NCBI RefSeq assembly: GCF_037892545.1
Contig: NZ_JBBKBG010000015.1
Coordinates: 1-54,466 of the forward strand
Reading direction: 5' to 3'
DNA from: Pseudogracilibacillus sp037892545
Lineage (GTDB): Bacteria > Bacillota > Bacilli > Bacillales > Amphibacillaceae
Length of the DNA: 54,466 nt
Position numbers and translations under genes: made by a program. This document shows positions 8,802 through 16,349 of the stretch, one piece after another. Below the pieces are notes generated by a model, which was given only the letters and a program-made list of their open reading frames with translations, was not told the DNA's origin and ran no database searches. Numbering within the stretch: the first letter of the stretch is position 1; each line of letters opens with the position of its first letter.

Positions 8802-9563
8802 ATGGAAGATAAAACAGAAGAGAAAAAGATAATTTCCATAGAAGATAGAATACCAAAATTAAAAGAAGAACGAAAGAAAAAAGCGAATCGTCGTTTGATT
8901 TTTTATTTAACTATCTTTTTCATTTTAATCGCTTGTGTTGTTTATTTACAGTCACCTTATAGTAATGTAACGGAAATCACTGTTACTGGAAATGATGTCG
9001 TCCCAACTGATGAAATAAAAGAATTAAGTGGGATCGATGATGAGACGAATATTTGGATGTTACAAAAACGTCAAGCAAAAAAGCATATTGAAGGACATCC
9101 ATTAATTGAATCTATGACAATAAAGCGTAGTTTACCACAAACAGTTAAAATAACTGTGACAGAATTTAATATTATAGGGTATACAGAAGAAAAAGGGAAA
9201 TATTATCCTGTTTTAGTTGATGGTTCTGTGATAAAGGATTATCCGATGCCGTATCGAGGTGATCGTCCTTTTATTTTAAATTTTGATGAACAAGCATACA
9301 TGGAAATGATTGCAACACAATTAAATGAGTTACCTGAGCATGTTTTACGGTTAATTTCCGAAGTATCTTGGGAACCAACGAAAAACAATAAAAATAAAAT
9401 CTTGTTATATATGAATGACGGATTTATCGTAGATGCAACATTACGTGATTTCTCAGATAAGATGAAAAATTATCCGTCGATAATTGCACAATTAGATCCG
9501 AAAGAAAAAGGGATCGTGCATATGGGTGTTGGAATATATTTCGAAAAAATAAAGAAGAAATAA
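8802..9563 (+). CDS. divIB: Cell division protein DivIB (FtsQ family)
   Basis: Single-pass divisome protein bridging early and late division proteins and stabilising FtsL/DivIC. 253 residues: a charged cytoplasmic N-terminus (1-30), one membrane helix (about 32-49), a POTRA domain beginning at Val-Thr-Glu-Ile-Thr-Val-Thr-Gly-Asn, then the beta domain. Length and architecture match Gram-positive DivIB. It is directly before ftsA and ftsZ, as expected. Confidence 0.92.
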   Translation: MEDKTEEKKIISIEDRIPKLKEERKKKANRRLIFYLTIFFILIACVVYLQSPYSNVTEITVTGNDVVPTDEIKELSGIDDETNIWMLQKRQAKKHIEGHPLIESMTIKRSLPQTVKITVTEFNIIGYTEEKGKYYPVLVDGSVIKDYPMPYRGDRPFILNFDEQAYMEMIATQLNELPEHVLRLISEVSWEPTKNNKNKILLYMNDGFIVDATLRDFSDKMKNYPSIIAQLDPKEKGIVHMGVGIYFEKIKKK

Positions 9564-9590
9564 TTGGTTGACTTTGGAGGTGCCTTGTAA

Positions 9591-10877
9591 ATGAGTAATG
9601 GAGAAATTTTAGTAAGTTTAGATATTGGAACATCAGAAATAAAAGTCATTATTGGAGAAGTATTAAATGGCTCCATTAATATTATCGGAGTAGGTACAGC
9701 TAAATCAGAAGGTATGAGAAAAGGTGCAATCGTCGACATTGATAAAACTGTACAATCAATCAAAAATGCGATTGGCCAAGCAGAACATATGGTAGATATG
9801 AAAATTGAACAAGTCATTGTTTCTGTCAATGGAAACCATGTACAATTACATCCTTGCCACGGTATAGTAGCTGTTCAAAGTGAAGACCGTGAAATTACAA
9901 ATGAAGATGTAGAAAGAGTATTAGATGGTGCACAAGTAATGTCCTTGCCACCTGAACGAGAGATCATCGACATCATTCCGAAGCAATTTATTGTAGATGG
10001 ATTAGATGAAATTACTGACCCAAGAGGGATGATTGGTGTTCGTTTAGAGATGGAAGGAACAATTATCACTTGTTCTAAAACGGTTTTACATAATGTTTTA
10101 CGCTGTGTAGAGCGTGCTGGATTACATATTGCTGATATATGTTTACAACCAATCGCTGCCGGTTCTGTTGCACTATCAGGTGATGAGAAAAATTTAGGCG
10201 TCGCTTTAATTGATATAGGTGGTGGCTGTACAACTGTTTCGATTTTTGAAAATGACCATTTAAAAGCTACTTCTATTATTCCTCTAGGAGGAAATAATAT
10301 TACGAAAGATATTTCGATTGGATTACGTACAACGACGGATGAAGCGGAAGAAATTAAACTAACATATGGTCATGCATATTATGCTACAGCTTCAGAGGAA
10401 GAAACTTTTCAAGCGACAATTATCGGAAGTGATCAAAAAGAAACATATAATCAATTATTCATTTCTGATATGATAGAAGCAAGATTAGAAGAAATTTTTG
10501 AATTAGTGAATCAAGAAATTAGTAGATTAGGTTTTTATGATATCCGAGGTGGGTATGTATTAACTGGAGGAACGATGAAGATGCAGGGCGCATTAGAGCT
10601 TGCACAGGAAGTATTTAATGCCAATGCTCGTATTGCGATTCCTAATTATATCGGTGTTCGTGAACCACAATTTACCGTAGGAGTTGGAACATTACAATTT
10701 TCATATTATAATGCGAAAATTCAAGGGAAAAATTTATCATCTGGTTTAACGGTAGATGCACCGACACAACAATCGGCTCCAAAGCCAAAACGAAAAGTAC
10801 AACAGAAGAATGAACCGAAAAGTGATGAACCGAAAGAATCAAAAGTGGCTAATTTCTTTAAATCATTCTTTGAATAA
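9591..10877 (+). CDS. ftsA: Cell division protein FtsA
   Basis: Actin-like ATPase that tethers FtsZ filaments to the membrane. 428 residues. The phosphate 1 motif Leu-Asp-Ile-Gly-Thr-Ser is near residue 9-14, the SHS2 insertion follows near 85-160, and phosphate 2 is Leu-Ile-Asp-Ile-Gly-Gly-Gly near 204-210. The C-terminal Val-Ala-Asn-Phe-Phe-Lys-Ser-Phe-Phe-Glu is the expected amphipathic membrane-targeting helix, joined by a Lys/Pro-rich linker. Start ATG follows GGAGGTG. Confidence 0.97.
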   Translation: MSNGEILVSLDIGTSEIKVIIGEVLNGSINIIGVGTAKSEGMRKGAIVDIDKTVQSIKNAIGQAEHMVDMKIEQVIVSVNGNHVQLHPCHGIVAVQSEDREITNEDVERVLDGAQVMSLPPEREIIDIIPKQFIVDGLDEITDPRGMIGVRLEMEGTIITCSKTVLHNVLRCVERAGLHIADICLQPIAAGSVALSGDEKNLGVALIDIGGGCTTVSIFENDHLKATSIIPLGGNNITKDISIGLRTTTDEAEEIKLTYGHAYYATASEEETFQATIIGSDQKETYNQLFISDMIEARLEEIFELVNQEISRLGFYDIRGGYVLTGGTMKMQGALELAQEVFNANARIAIPNYIGVREPQFTVGVGTLQFSYYNAKIQGKNLSSGLTVDAPTQQSAPKPKRKVQQKNEPKSDEPKESKVANFFKSFFE

Positions 10878-10936
10878 TAGGTGAAACTGTAAATAGCGTA
10901 TTTAATACAGGTGAATTCACAATAGGAGGACGAAAC

Positions 10937-12070
10937 ATGTTAGAATTTGATACGAATATGGACCAACTAGCGACAATTAAAGTAATCGGAGTCGGGGGCG
11001 GTGGAAACAACGCTGTTAACCGAATGATTGATCATGGAGTAGAAGGGGTAGAATTTATCGCTGTAAATACGGATTCACAAGCGTTAAATTTATCTAAAGC
11101 TGAAATTAAATTGCAAATTGGCGATAAATTAACTAGAGGTTTAGGAGCAGGAGCGAATCCAGAAATTGGAAAGAAAGCTGCTGAAGAAAGCCGCGAACAA
11201 ATCGAAGAAGTTTTACAAGGTGCAGATATGGTTTTCGTAACTGCAGGTAAAGGTGGGGGAACTGGAACAGGTGCAGCGCCAGTTATTGCACAAATCGCAA
11301 AAGATTTAGGAGCATTAACCGTAGGGGTTGTAACTCGTCCATTCTCGTTTGAGGGAATTCGCCGTAGAAAACAAGCAAATGCTGGAATTGAATCATTAAA
11401 AAATAGCGTAGATACTTTAATCGTTATTCCAAATGACCGTTTATTAGAAATTGTTGATAAGAACACACCGATGTTAGAAGCGTTTAGGGAAGCAGATAAC
11501 GTTTTACGTCAAGGTGTCCAAGGTATTTCCGATTTAATCGCAAAACCAGGGTTAATTAACGTTGACTTTGCGGACGTAAAAACGATTATGTATGATAAAG
11601 GTTCAGCATTGATGGGAATCGGTGTTGCAACAGGTGAAAATCGTGCTGTAGAAGCGGCGAAGAAAGCTATTTCCTCTCCACTATTAGAGACTTCTATTGA
11701 CGGTGCACAAGGAATTTTAATGAATATTTCAGGTGGACCATCATTAAGTTTATTTGAAGTGCAAGAGGCTGCTGATTTAGTAACATATGCTGCTGATGAA
11801 GAAGTGAATGTTATCTTTGGTAACGTTATTAATGAAAATTTAAAAGAAGAAGTGGTTGTAACTGTAATTGCTACTGGTTTTGATGAGTCGAAGCTTGAGC
11901 CAAAGCAAGGTGGACAAAGACAGGTTCCTCAACAAAAACAGCCAGCTCAGCCAGTTCAAGAGATGGAAAAGCAACAACGTCCACAAGAGAAACAGGTGGA
12001 AGATTCATTCCATCATGATGAAGACACATTAGATATTCCGACGTTTTTAAGAAATCGAAATAAACGTTAA
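10937..12070 (+). CDS. ftsZ: Cell division protein FtsZ
   Basis: Tubulin-like GTPase forming the Z ring, including the polar ring in sporulation. 377 residues. The tubulin signature Gly-Gly-Gly-Thr-Gly-Thr-Gly is near 104-110 and the synergy loop follows normally. A Gln/Pro-rich variable linker (about 320-360) leads to the C-terminal binding peptide Asp-Ile-Pro-Thr-Phe-Leu-Arg-Asn-Arg that contacts FtsA and SepF. The start follows AGGAGG, and a strong terminator lies directly downstream, ending the dcw operon. Confidence 0.98.
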   Translation: MLEFDTNMDQLATIKVIGVGGGGNNAVNRMIDHGVEGVEFIAVNTDSQALNLSKAEIKLQIGDKLTRGLGAGANPEIGKKAAEESREQIEEVLQGADMVFVTAGKGGGTGTGAAPVIAQIAKDLGALTVGVVTRPFSFEGIRRRKQANAGIESLKNSVDTLIVIPNDRLLEIVDKNTPMLEAFREADNVLRQGVQGISDLIAKPGLINVDFADVKTIMYDKGSALMGIGVATGENRAVEAAKKAISSPLLETSIDGAQGILMNISGGPSLSLFEVQEAADLVTYAADEEVNVIFGNVINENLKEEVVVTVIATGFDESKLEPKQGGQRQVPQQKQPAQPVQEMEKQQRPQEKQVEDSFHHDEDTLDIPTFLRNRNKR

Positions 12071-12080
12071 GCTGTTCACA

Positions 12081-12120
12081 AACACTTTTCAAAGTATATT
12101 ACTTTGAAAAGTGTTTTTTT
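12081..12120 (+). terminator. Rho-independent terminator of the dcw operon
   Basis: Perfect 16-bp stem (12081-12096 with 12100-12115), three-base loop, followed by a run of T. It begins ten bases after the ftsZ stop. Confidence 0.93.
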
Positions 12121-12128
12121 ATACATTT

Positions 12129-12157
12129 GAAAATCCCTGGCTCTGCCGGGGGTTTTC
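12129..12157 (+). terminator. Second hairpin after ftsZ, terminator-like
   Basis: Twelve-base arms (12129-12140 and 12146-12157) pair with two G-U wobbles around CTCTG. The 3' side is GGGGGTTTTC, so it resembles a weaker back-up terminator. It is GC-richer than its surroundings. Confidence 0.5.
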
Positions 12158-12186
12158 AGTTCTTAGTGTGGTATTAAAAATGCCTC

Positions 12187-12465
12187 CTATCTTGATAAGA
12201 TAAATGGAAACAAGAAGTTGCAAGAATACATACCAAAGTTGCAAGAATGCAACGCGAAGTTGCAAGAATGCATGCCAAAGTTGCAAGAATGCATGCCAAA
12301 GTTGCAAGAATCCAACGCTAAGTTGCAAGAATCCAATGCAAAGTTGCAAGAACCAAACCTGAAACCCACAAGAACGCAATTATAAAGTCCAATTACCTTC
12401 CCCACAAAATGGAAAAGGGCAAAAAACGCTTTGTTTTCAATTATATTAACTGAGCAAATGTTCAT
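12187..12465 (-). CDS. Possible small Cys-rich heptad-repeat protein (doubtful)
   Basis: A 92-codon minus-strand frame begins with ATG at 12465, six bases after a perfect GGAGG. After about 38 unremarkable, partly hydrophobic residues it reads seven copies of Ser-Cys-Asn-Phe/Leu plus three variable residues, then a short hydrophobic tail. The repeat comes from the 21-bp DNA repeat, whose length is a multiple of three, so long open frames appear by default on both strands. I recognise no family. The good ribosome-binding site is the only argument for a gene. Confidence 0.18.
   Translation of the reverse strand: MNICSVNIIENKAFFALFHFVGKVIGLYNCVLVGFRFGSCNFALDSCNLALDSCNFGMHSCNFGMHSCNFALHSCNFGMYSCNFLFPFILSR
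12215..12382 (+). repeat. 21-bp tandem repeat array, seven units plus one decayed
   Basis: Units start at 12215, 12236, 12257, 12278, 12299, 12320 and 12341, with a decayed eighth at 12362. The first 12 bases, AAGTTGCAAGAA, are identical in all seven units and contain the palindrome TTGCAA; the remaining nine vary, and units 3 and 4 are identical. The 21-bp period is two helical turns, placing every TTGCAA on the same DNA face. The array lies between the ftsZ terminators and the spoIIG promoter. Confidence 0.95.
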
Positions 12466-12617
12466 TCTTCTCCTCCACAGAATCGTATATTAGCGTTAAA
12501 AATTTAACCACTCACATATTTTCTATCATCTTATTAATTTTTTCTTCTATATGAGGATGTTTTTTAAAAAAAGTATGCATATATTCTGTCTTTTTTTTTC
12601 GATAAATAGTCGTACAT

Positions 12618-12685
12618 TTTGTCGTAAAAATGACTTGAACATAGGTGAAATTATGACAATTTCTGAATCATTTTTGTTTTATAAT
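12618..12685 (+). promoter_or_regulatory. Probable Spo0A-controlled spoIIG promoter
   Basis: The -10 TATAAT is at 12680-12685. The nearest -35-like hexamer, ATGACA (12653-12658), is 21 bp away, close to the abnormally long 22-bp spacer known for the B. subtilis spoIIG promoter, which SigA uses only with Spo0A~P. A sequence near the 0A box, TTTGTCGTA (12618-12626), lies upstream, and an inverted variant TTATGACAA (12651-12659) overlaps the -35. The promoter is 36 bp before the spoIIGA start. Box matches are imperfect. Confidence 0.55.
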
Positions 12686-12720
12686 ACATGCTACAACATC
12701 ATTACAAAAAGGGGGATGTC

Positions 12721-13629
12721 ATGGAAGTTATTTATATCGATGTACTGTTACTGTTGAACCTTTGTTTTAATGGTGTGTTACTTTATGTCACAGGGAAATT
12801 AGCAAAACAAAAAATAATAATAAAAAAGTGGCTATTGGCGACAGGTATTGCAACATGTTATTTCATGTTTGATTTTTTCATAGTTTCATCTATTTCTTCA
12901 TTATTACTTAATATCGTAATTGCCTTCGTAATCAATTATATAATGTTTGGAAAAATATATTTATGGAAACATGTTGGCTTATTTTATTTTTTAACTTTCA
13001 TTTTAGGTGGAATGATGTTAGCAATCCATCAGTTTATTCCACAGTCTGAGAAACTCCAAAGATACTTTTTATTCGTTCAAAATATTTCAGGATCGACGAC
13101 AAGTGTCACCGTTTTAACCATTGGACTGATTATTTTTATTTTATTCGTTCGTTGGCAAATGCATGCACATATTCGAACAACTTTTTTTCAAACATTTATG
13201 TATGATATTGCAATTCAAATGATTGGTAGTACAAATACAACTAGAGGGTTTTTAGATAGCGGTAATCAATTATTAGATCCATTAACAAATAAACCAGTCA
13301 TTATTGTGGAAGAAGCATTTTTGCAATCTTATTTTCATCCTGAAGAATGGGATTTATTTAAACAGGCATGTATGGTCCATGATTTAACCTTATTACCGAA
13401 AGATATTCGAAAAGATGTACAAATTGTTCCATTTCAAGGTGTACAAGGTGTACAAGATATGTTGTATACGATACAACCGAAAAATATAACCATTTATAAT
13501 AAACGCAAAAAATATGAGACGGATCACGTATTAATTGGGGTGCAATTTGGAACATTATCAAATGAACATGGGTATCAATGTTTATTACATCCAGATTTAT
13601 TGCATATTCACGTAGTACAAGCAGCTTAA
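12721..13629 (+). CDS. spoIIGA: Sporulation sigma-E factor-processing peptidase SpoIIGA
   Basis: Membrane-embedded aspartic-type protease in the mother cell that cleaves pro-SigE once signalled by SpoIIR from the forespore. About 302 residues: five hydrophobic segments in the first 150, then a soluble protease domain. The Phe-Leu-Asp-Ser-Gly-Asn motif contains the catalytic aspartate, Asp179 here. ATG 12721 is chosen because AAAGGGGGA is just upstream; an earlier in-frame ATG at 12688 lacks this. It lies immediately before its substrate gene sigE. Confidence 0.93.
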   Translation: MEVIYIDVLLLLNLCFNGVLLYVTGKLAKQKIIIKKWLLATGIATCYFMFDFFIVSSISSLLLNIVIAFVINYIMFGKIYLWKHVGLFYFLTFILGGMMLAIHQFIPQSEKLQRYFLFVQNISGSTTSVTVLTIGLIIFILFVRWQMHAHIRTTFFQTFMYDIAIQMIGSTNTTRGFLDSGNQLLDPLTNKPVIIVEEAFLQSYFHPEEWDLFKQACMVHDLTLLPKDIRKDVQIVPFQGVQGVQDMLYTIQPKNITIYNKRKKYETDHVLIGVQFGTLSNEHGYQCLLHPDLLHIHVVQAA

Positions 13630-13652
13630 ATTGTAGAGGAGGAAAATATTTA

Positions 13653-14366
13653 ATGTGGAAATTTAAATTGCGAGTTTGGATGAATCGGTTATTACGTCTT
13701 TTCCGATTAAAAAAAGATGAAATTTATTATATTGGTAGTAAAACAGCACTTCCTTCACCATTAGAAAAAATGGAAGAAAAAAGATTACTGGAACGTTTAC
13801 AAGAAGATGATCAAGTTGCTAGAGCAACATTAATAGAACATAATTTAAGATTGGTTGTTTATATTGCCCGAAAATTTGAAAATACGAATGTGCATATGGA
13901 AGATTTAATAAGTATCGGTTCGATTGGTTTGATTAAAGCAGTAAATACTTTTGATCCAACGAAAAAAATAAAACTAGCGACATATGCTTCCAGATGTATT
14001 GAAAATGAAATATTAATGTTTTTACGAAAAAATAACCGCATTAAAACAGAAGTATCTTTCGATGAACCACTAAATACAGATTGGGATGGGAATGAACTAT
14101 TATTGTCTGATATTTTAGGAACGGAAGAAGATATTATTACAAAAGATTTAGAGCTAAAAGTAGATAAGCAATTATTGGAAAATGCATTAAAAACATTGAA
14201 TGATCGTGAAAAGCAAATTATGGAATTACGTTTTGGCCTAATTGGAAAAGAAGAAAAAACACAAAAAGATGTGGCGGACATGTTAGGTATTTCCCAGTCC
14301 TATATATCACGACTAGAGAAGAAAATTATAAGACGATTACAAAAGGAAATTGAAAAAATGGTATAA
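13653..14366 (+). CDS. sigE: RNA polymerase sigma-E factor (pro-form)
   Basis: Early mother-cell sigma factor, made as an inactive membrane-bound precursor. 237 residues, compared with 239 in B. subtilis. The first 27 or so are a basic, amphipathic pro-sequence ending near Lys-Lys-Asp-Glu-Ile-Tyr-Tyr-Ile-Gly, the usual SpoIIGA cleavage neighbourhood. Region 2 follows, with Asn-Leu-Arg-Leu-Val-Val-Tyr-Ile-Ala-Arg and Ala-Thr-Tyr-Ala-Ser-Arg-Cys, and region 4 ends in a helix-turn-helix. The start follows GAGGAGG; a longer in-frame extension overlapping spoIIGA is not credible. Confidence 0.97.
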   Translation: MWKFKLRVWMNRLLRLFRLKKDEIYYIGSKTALPSPLEKMEEKRLLERLQEDDQVARATLIEHNLRLVVYIARKFENTNVHMEDLISIGSIGLIKAVNTFDPTKKIKLATYASRCIENEILMFLRKNNRIKTEVSFDEPLNTDWDGNELLLSDILGTEEDIITKDLELKVDKQLLENALKTLNDREKQIMELRFGLIGKEEKTQKDVADMLGISQSYISRLEKKIIRRLQKEIEKMV

Positions 14367-14401
14367 ACTGGTATACGACCGTTGTAAAAATTTTGCATAT
14401 T

Positions 14402-14450
14402 CCCCTCTCGTTCAGGAAACACTTACGTTGAGTATGATTGTCGAGAGGGG
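14402..14450 (+). promoter_or_regulatory. RBS-sequestering hairpin in the sigG leader
   Basis: CCCCTCTCG (14402-14410) is the exact complement of CGAGAGGGG (14442-14450), which contains the sigG ribosome-binding site; the loop is 31 bases. Read-through RNA from sigE would fold and hide the site. B. subtilis sigG is reported to have a comparable leader hairpin that limits translation of early read-through transcripts. A forespore promoter starting inside the loop would escape it, but I could not place one convincingly. Confidence 0.75.
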
Positions 14451-14458
14451 TAGAAAGT

Positions 14459-15241
14459 ATGATGAAGCATAAAGTAGAAATTTGTGGTGTCGATACATCC
14501 AAACTCCCAGTATTAAAAAACGAGGAAATGAAAAAGTTATTTCAGCAAATTGAACGAGGTGAAGACGTACTAGAAGCACGTGAAACATTAGTAAATGGTA
14601 ATTTACGACTCGTATTAAGTATTATTAAACGTTTTACATATCGTGGTGAAAATGCGGACGATTTATTTCAAGTAGGTTGTATTGGGTTAATGAAATCGAT
14701 TGACAATTTTGATTTAAAACATAATGTTCGTTTTTCAACGTATGCTGTACCGATGATCATTGGAGAGATTAAACGATATTTACGTGATAATTATGCTATA
14801 CGTGTATCAAGATCGTTACGTGATACTGCATATAAAGCTCTACAAATAAGAGAACAACTAATGAATAAACATGAAAAAGAACCAAGTCCATATGAAATAG
14901 CGAAAGAAATGGGCGTACCATGTGAAGATGTTATATTTGCAATCGATGCTGTACAAGAACCCGTATCATTATTTGAGCCAATTTATAATGAAGGTGGAGA
15001 TCCTATATTGATGATGGATCAAATTAGTGATGATAAAATTAACGATGAAGAATGGGATGATCATCTTTCAATTAAAGAAGGGATGCACCGATTAACAGAT
15101 CGAGAAAAGATGATTATTGAAGAACGGTTTTTCCGCGGAAAAACACAAATGGAAGTGGCGGAAGAAATCGGTATTTCCCAAGCACAAATATCACGACTTG
15201 AAAAAACAGCAATTAAGCAAATTCGAAGCGATATGTTTTAA
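14459..15241 (+). CDS. sigG: RNA polymerase sigma-G factor
   Basis: Late forespore sigma factor that drives genes such as ssp and is held by SpoIIAB until engulfment. About 260 residues, the B. subtilis length. The N-terminal Val-Glu-Ile-Cys-Gly-Val-Asp-Thr-Ser-Lys-Leu-Pro-Val-Leu stretch is diagnostic. Region 2 has Asp-Leu-Phe-Gln-Val-Gly-Cys-Ile-Gly-Leu-Met-Lys, and region 4 ends with Gly-Ile-Ser-Gln-Ala-Gln-Ile-Ser-Arg-Leu-Glu-Lys. Start ATG 14459 (or 14462) follows GAGGGG by eight bases; an upstream TTG at 14438 lies in the leader hairpin loop. Confidence 0.97.
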   Translation: MMKHKVEICGVDTSKLPVLKNEEMKKLFQQIERGEDVLEARETLVNGNLRLVLSIIKRFTYRGENADDLFQVGCIGLMKSIDNFDLKHNVRFSTYAVPMIIGEIKRYLRDNYAIRVSRSLRDTAYKALQIREQLMNKHEKEPSPYEIAKEMGVPCEDVIFAIDAVQEPVSLFEPIYNEGGDPILMMDQISDDKINDEEWDDHLSIKEGMHRLTDREKMIIEERFFRGKTQMEVAEEIGISQAQISRLEKTAIKQIRSDMF

Positions 15242-15282
15242 TATTGTCCATTACATACAAAGTTGTTTTCAATCATACAAAT

Positions 15283-15321
15283 AAGACAAGAACTTTTTAT
15301 CTAAAAGTTTTTGTCTTTTTT
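15283..15321 (+). terminator. Terminator after sigG
   Basis: Fifteen-base arms (15283-15297, 15303-15317) pair with one G-U wobble around a five-base loop, followed by T-rich sequence. It separates the spoIIG-sigG unit from ylmC, whose RBS lies about ten bases further on. Confidence 0.85.
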
Positions 15322-15341
15322 ATATTCTAGGAGGGATTACT

Positions 15342-15596
15342 TTGTTATTATCAGAAATTCAGATGAAAGAAGTTGTCGTTTTGGAAAGTGGAAAACGATT
15401 AGGATATATTCAAGATATTGAAATCGCGGAAAATAGTGGTGCCATTCAATCATTTATTATTTCTGACCGTCAATTAAGAGGTGCATTTTTTCAAAAACAA
15501 GAAGAAAGAAAAGTTATGTGGGATCAAATTGTAACGATCGGTGCGGATATCATTTTAGTAAAAGAAGAAAAAAAGGAGAAAGAAAATAGTGATTAA
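15342..15596 (+). CDS. ylmC: YlmC/YmxH-family PRC-barrel sporulation protein
   Basis: 84 residues forming one PRC-barrel-like domain: Lys-Glu-Val-Val-Val-Leu-Glu-Ser-Gly-Lys-Arg-Leu-Gly, then Ile-Gly-Ala-Asp-Ile-Ile-Leu-Val near the end, as in B. subtilis YlmC and YmxH. Molecular role unknown; family members are found in spore formers. A TTG start at 15342 lies behind AGGAGGG; an ATG 21 bases later lacks a good site. In B. subtilis ylmD follows, but here the next gene is ylmE. Confidence 0.85.
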   Translation: MLLSEIQMKEVVVLESGKRLGYIQDIEIAENSGAIQSFIISDRQLRGAFFQKQEERKVMWDQIVTIGADIILVKEEKKEKENSD

Positions 15597-15662
15597 ATGA
15601 ACTATTTTTAAAATATGATAAAATAAAAGCAATATCACTATTAAATAGGAGAGTATGAATCA

Positions 15663-16334
15663 ATGGATGTTGCAAACAATGTGAAACAAATAGAAGAGGA
15701 AATTGTACGTGTATGTGAGAAAGTACAGCGGAATCGTAATGAAATTACCGTAATTGGAGTAACAAAATATGTTACAATAGAACGAACAGAACAATTACTT
15801 GCAACAGGCTATAAAGATGTTGGCGAAAATCGTGCTGAAGAAATGTTGCATAAATATGGCGCTATTGGTGAACGAGCAAAGTGGCATTTTATCGGTACAT
15901 TACAGTCGAGAAAAGTAAAAGATATTGTCGATAAAGTAACAGCAATTCATTCACTAGATCGATTATCTGTTGCGAAACAAATTAATAGTCGTTCCAATAA
16001 TCCGATTGATTGTTTCGTACAGGTAAATGTGAGTGGGGAGGAATCTAAACACGGTTTAGAACCCGAAGATGTTATTCCATTTATAGAATCATTACAGCAA
16101 TTTGAAAAAGTACATGTTGTTGGTTTAATGACGATGGCGCCACATATTCAAGATAAGGAAGAAATTAGACAAGTATTCCGTCGTTTACGTCAGTTGCGTG
16201 ATGAAGTGAGTGAAAAGAAATATATTAATGCTCCATGTACACAATTATCGATGGGAATGAGTAATGATTTTCAAATTGCAATTGAAGAGGGTGCAACACA
16301 TATTCGATTAGGAACGAGTTTAGTCGGTTCATAA
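15663..16334 (+). CDS. ylmE: YggS-family PLP homeostasis protein
   Basis: PLP-binding barrel protein related to the alanine racemase N-domain (YggS/PROSC), thought to buffer pyridoxal phosphate rather than catalyse a reaction. 223 residues. The PLP lysine is in Ile-Gly-Val-Thr-Lys-Tyr-Val near residue 36; Gly-Glu-Asn-Arg, Trp-His-Phe-Ile-Gly-Thr-Leu-Gln and the terminal His-Ile-Arg-Leu-Gly-Thr are all present. Start ATG follows AGGAGAG. It is seven bases or so upstream of the sepF region and probably co-transcribed. Confidence 0.92.
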   Translation: MDVANNVKQIEEEIVRVCEKVQRNRNEITVIGVTKYVTIERTEQLLATGYKDVGENRAEEMLHKYGAIGERAKWHFIGTLQSRKVKDIVDKVTAIHSLDRLSVAKQINSRSNNPIDCFVQVNVSGEESKHGLEPEDVIPFIESLQQFEKVHVVGLMTMAPHIQDKEEIRQVFRRLRQLRDEVSEKKYINAPCTQLSMGMSNDFQIAIEEGATHIRLGTSLVGS

Positions 16335-16349
16335 AGCGAGGTGGTAAAA

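Noticed and set aside
12204..12362. Plus-strand 52-codon frame through the 21-bp repeats encoding Ser-Cys-Lys-Asn heptads
   Set aside because: No ribosome-binding site before the ATG, and the repeat period divisible by three opens frames on both strands by default.
12119..12379. Second minus-strand frame with Leu-Gln-Leu-Trp-type heptads
   Set aside because: Starts inside the repeat without a site and is another reading of the same 21-bp array.
12187..12382. CRISPR array
   Set aside because: Units are directly adjacent 21-mers with no unique spacers of CRISPR length and no cas genes.
12551..12757. 68-codon plus frame before spoIIGA
   Set aside because: It runs through the spoIIG promoter and into spoIIGA in another frame; no ribosome-binding site or recognisable features.
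14371..14401. SigG/SigF-like promoter elements GTATA and CATATT upstream of sigG
   Set aside because: The spacing is 20 bp, too long for either consensus, and the -10 match is partial.
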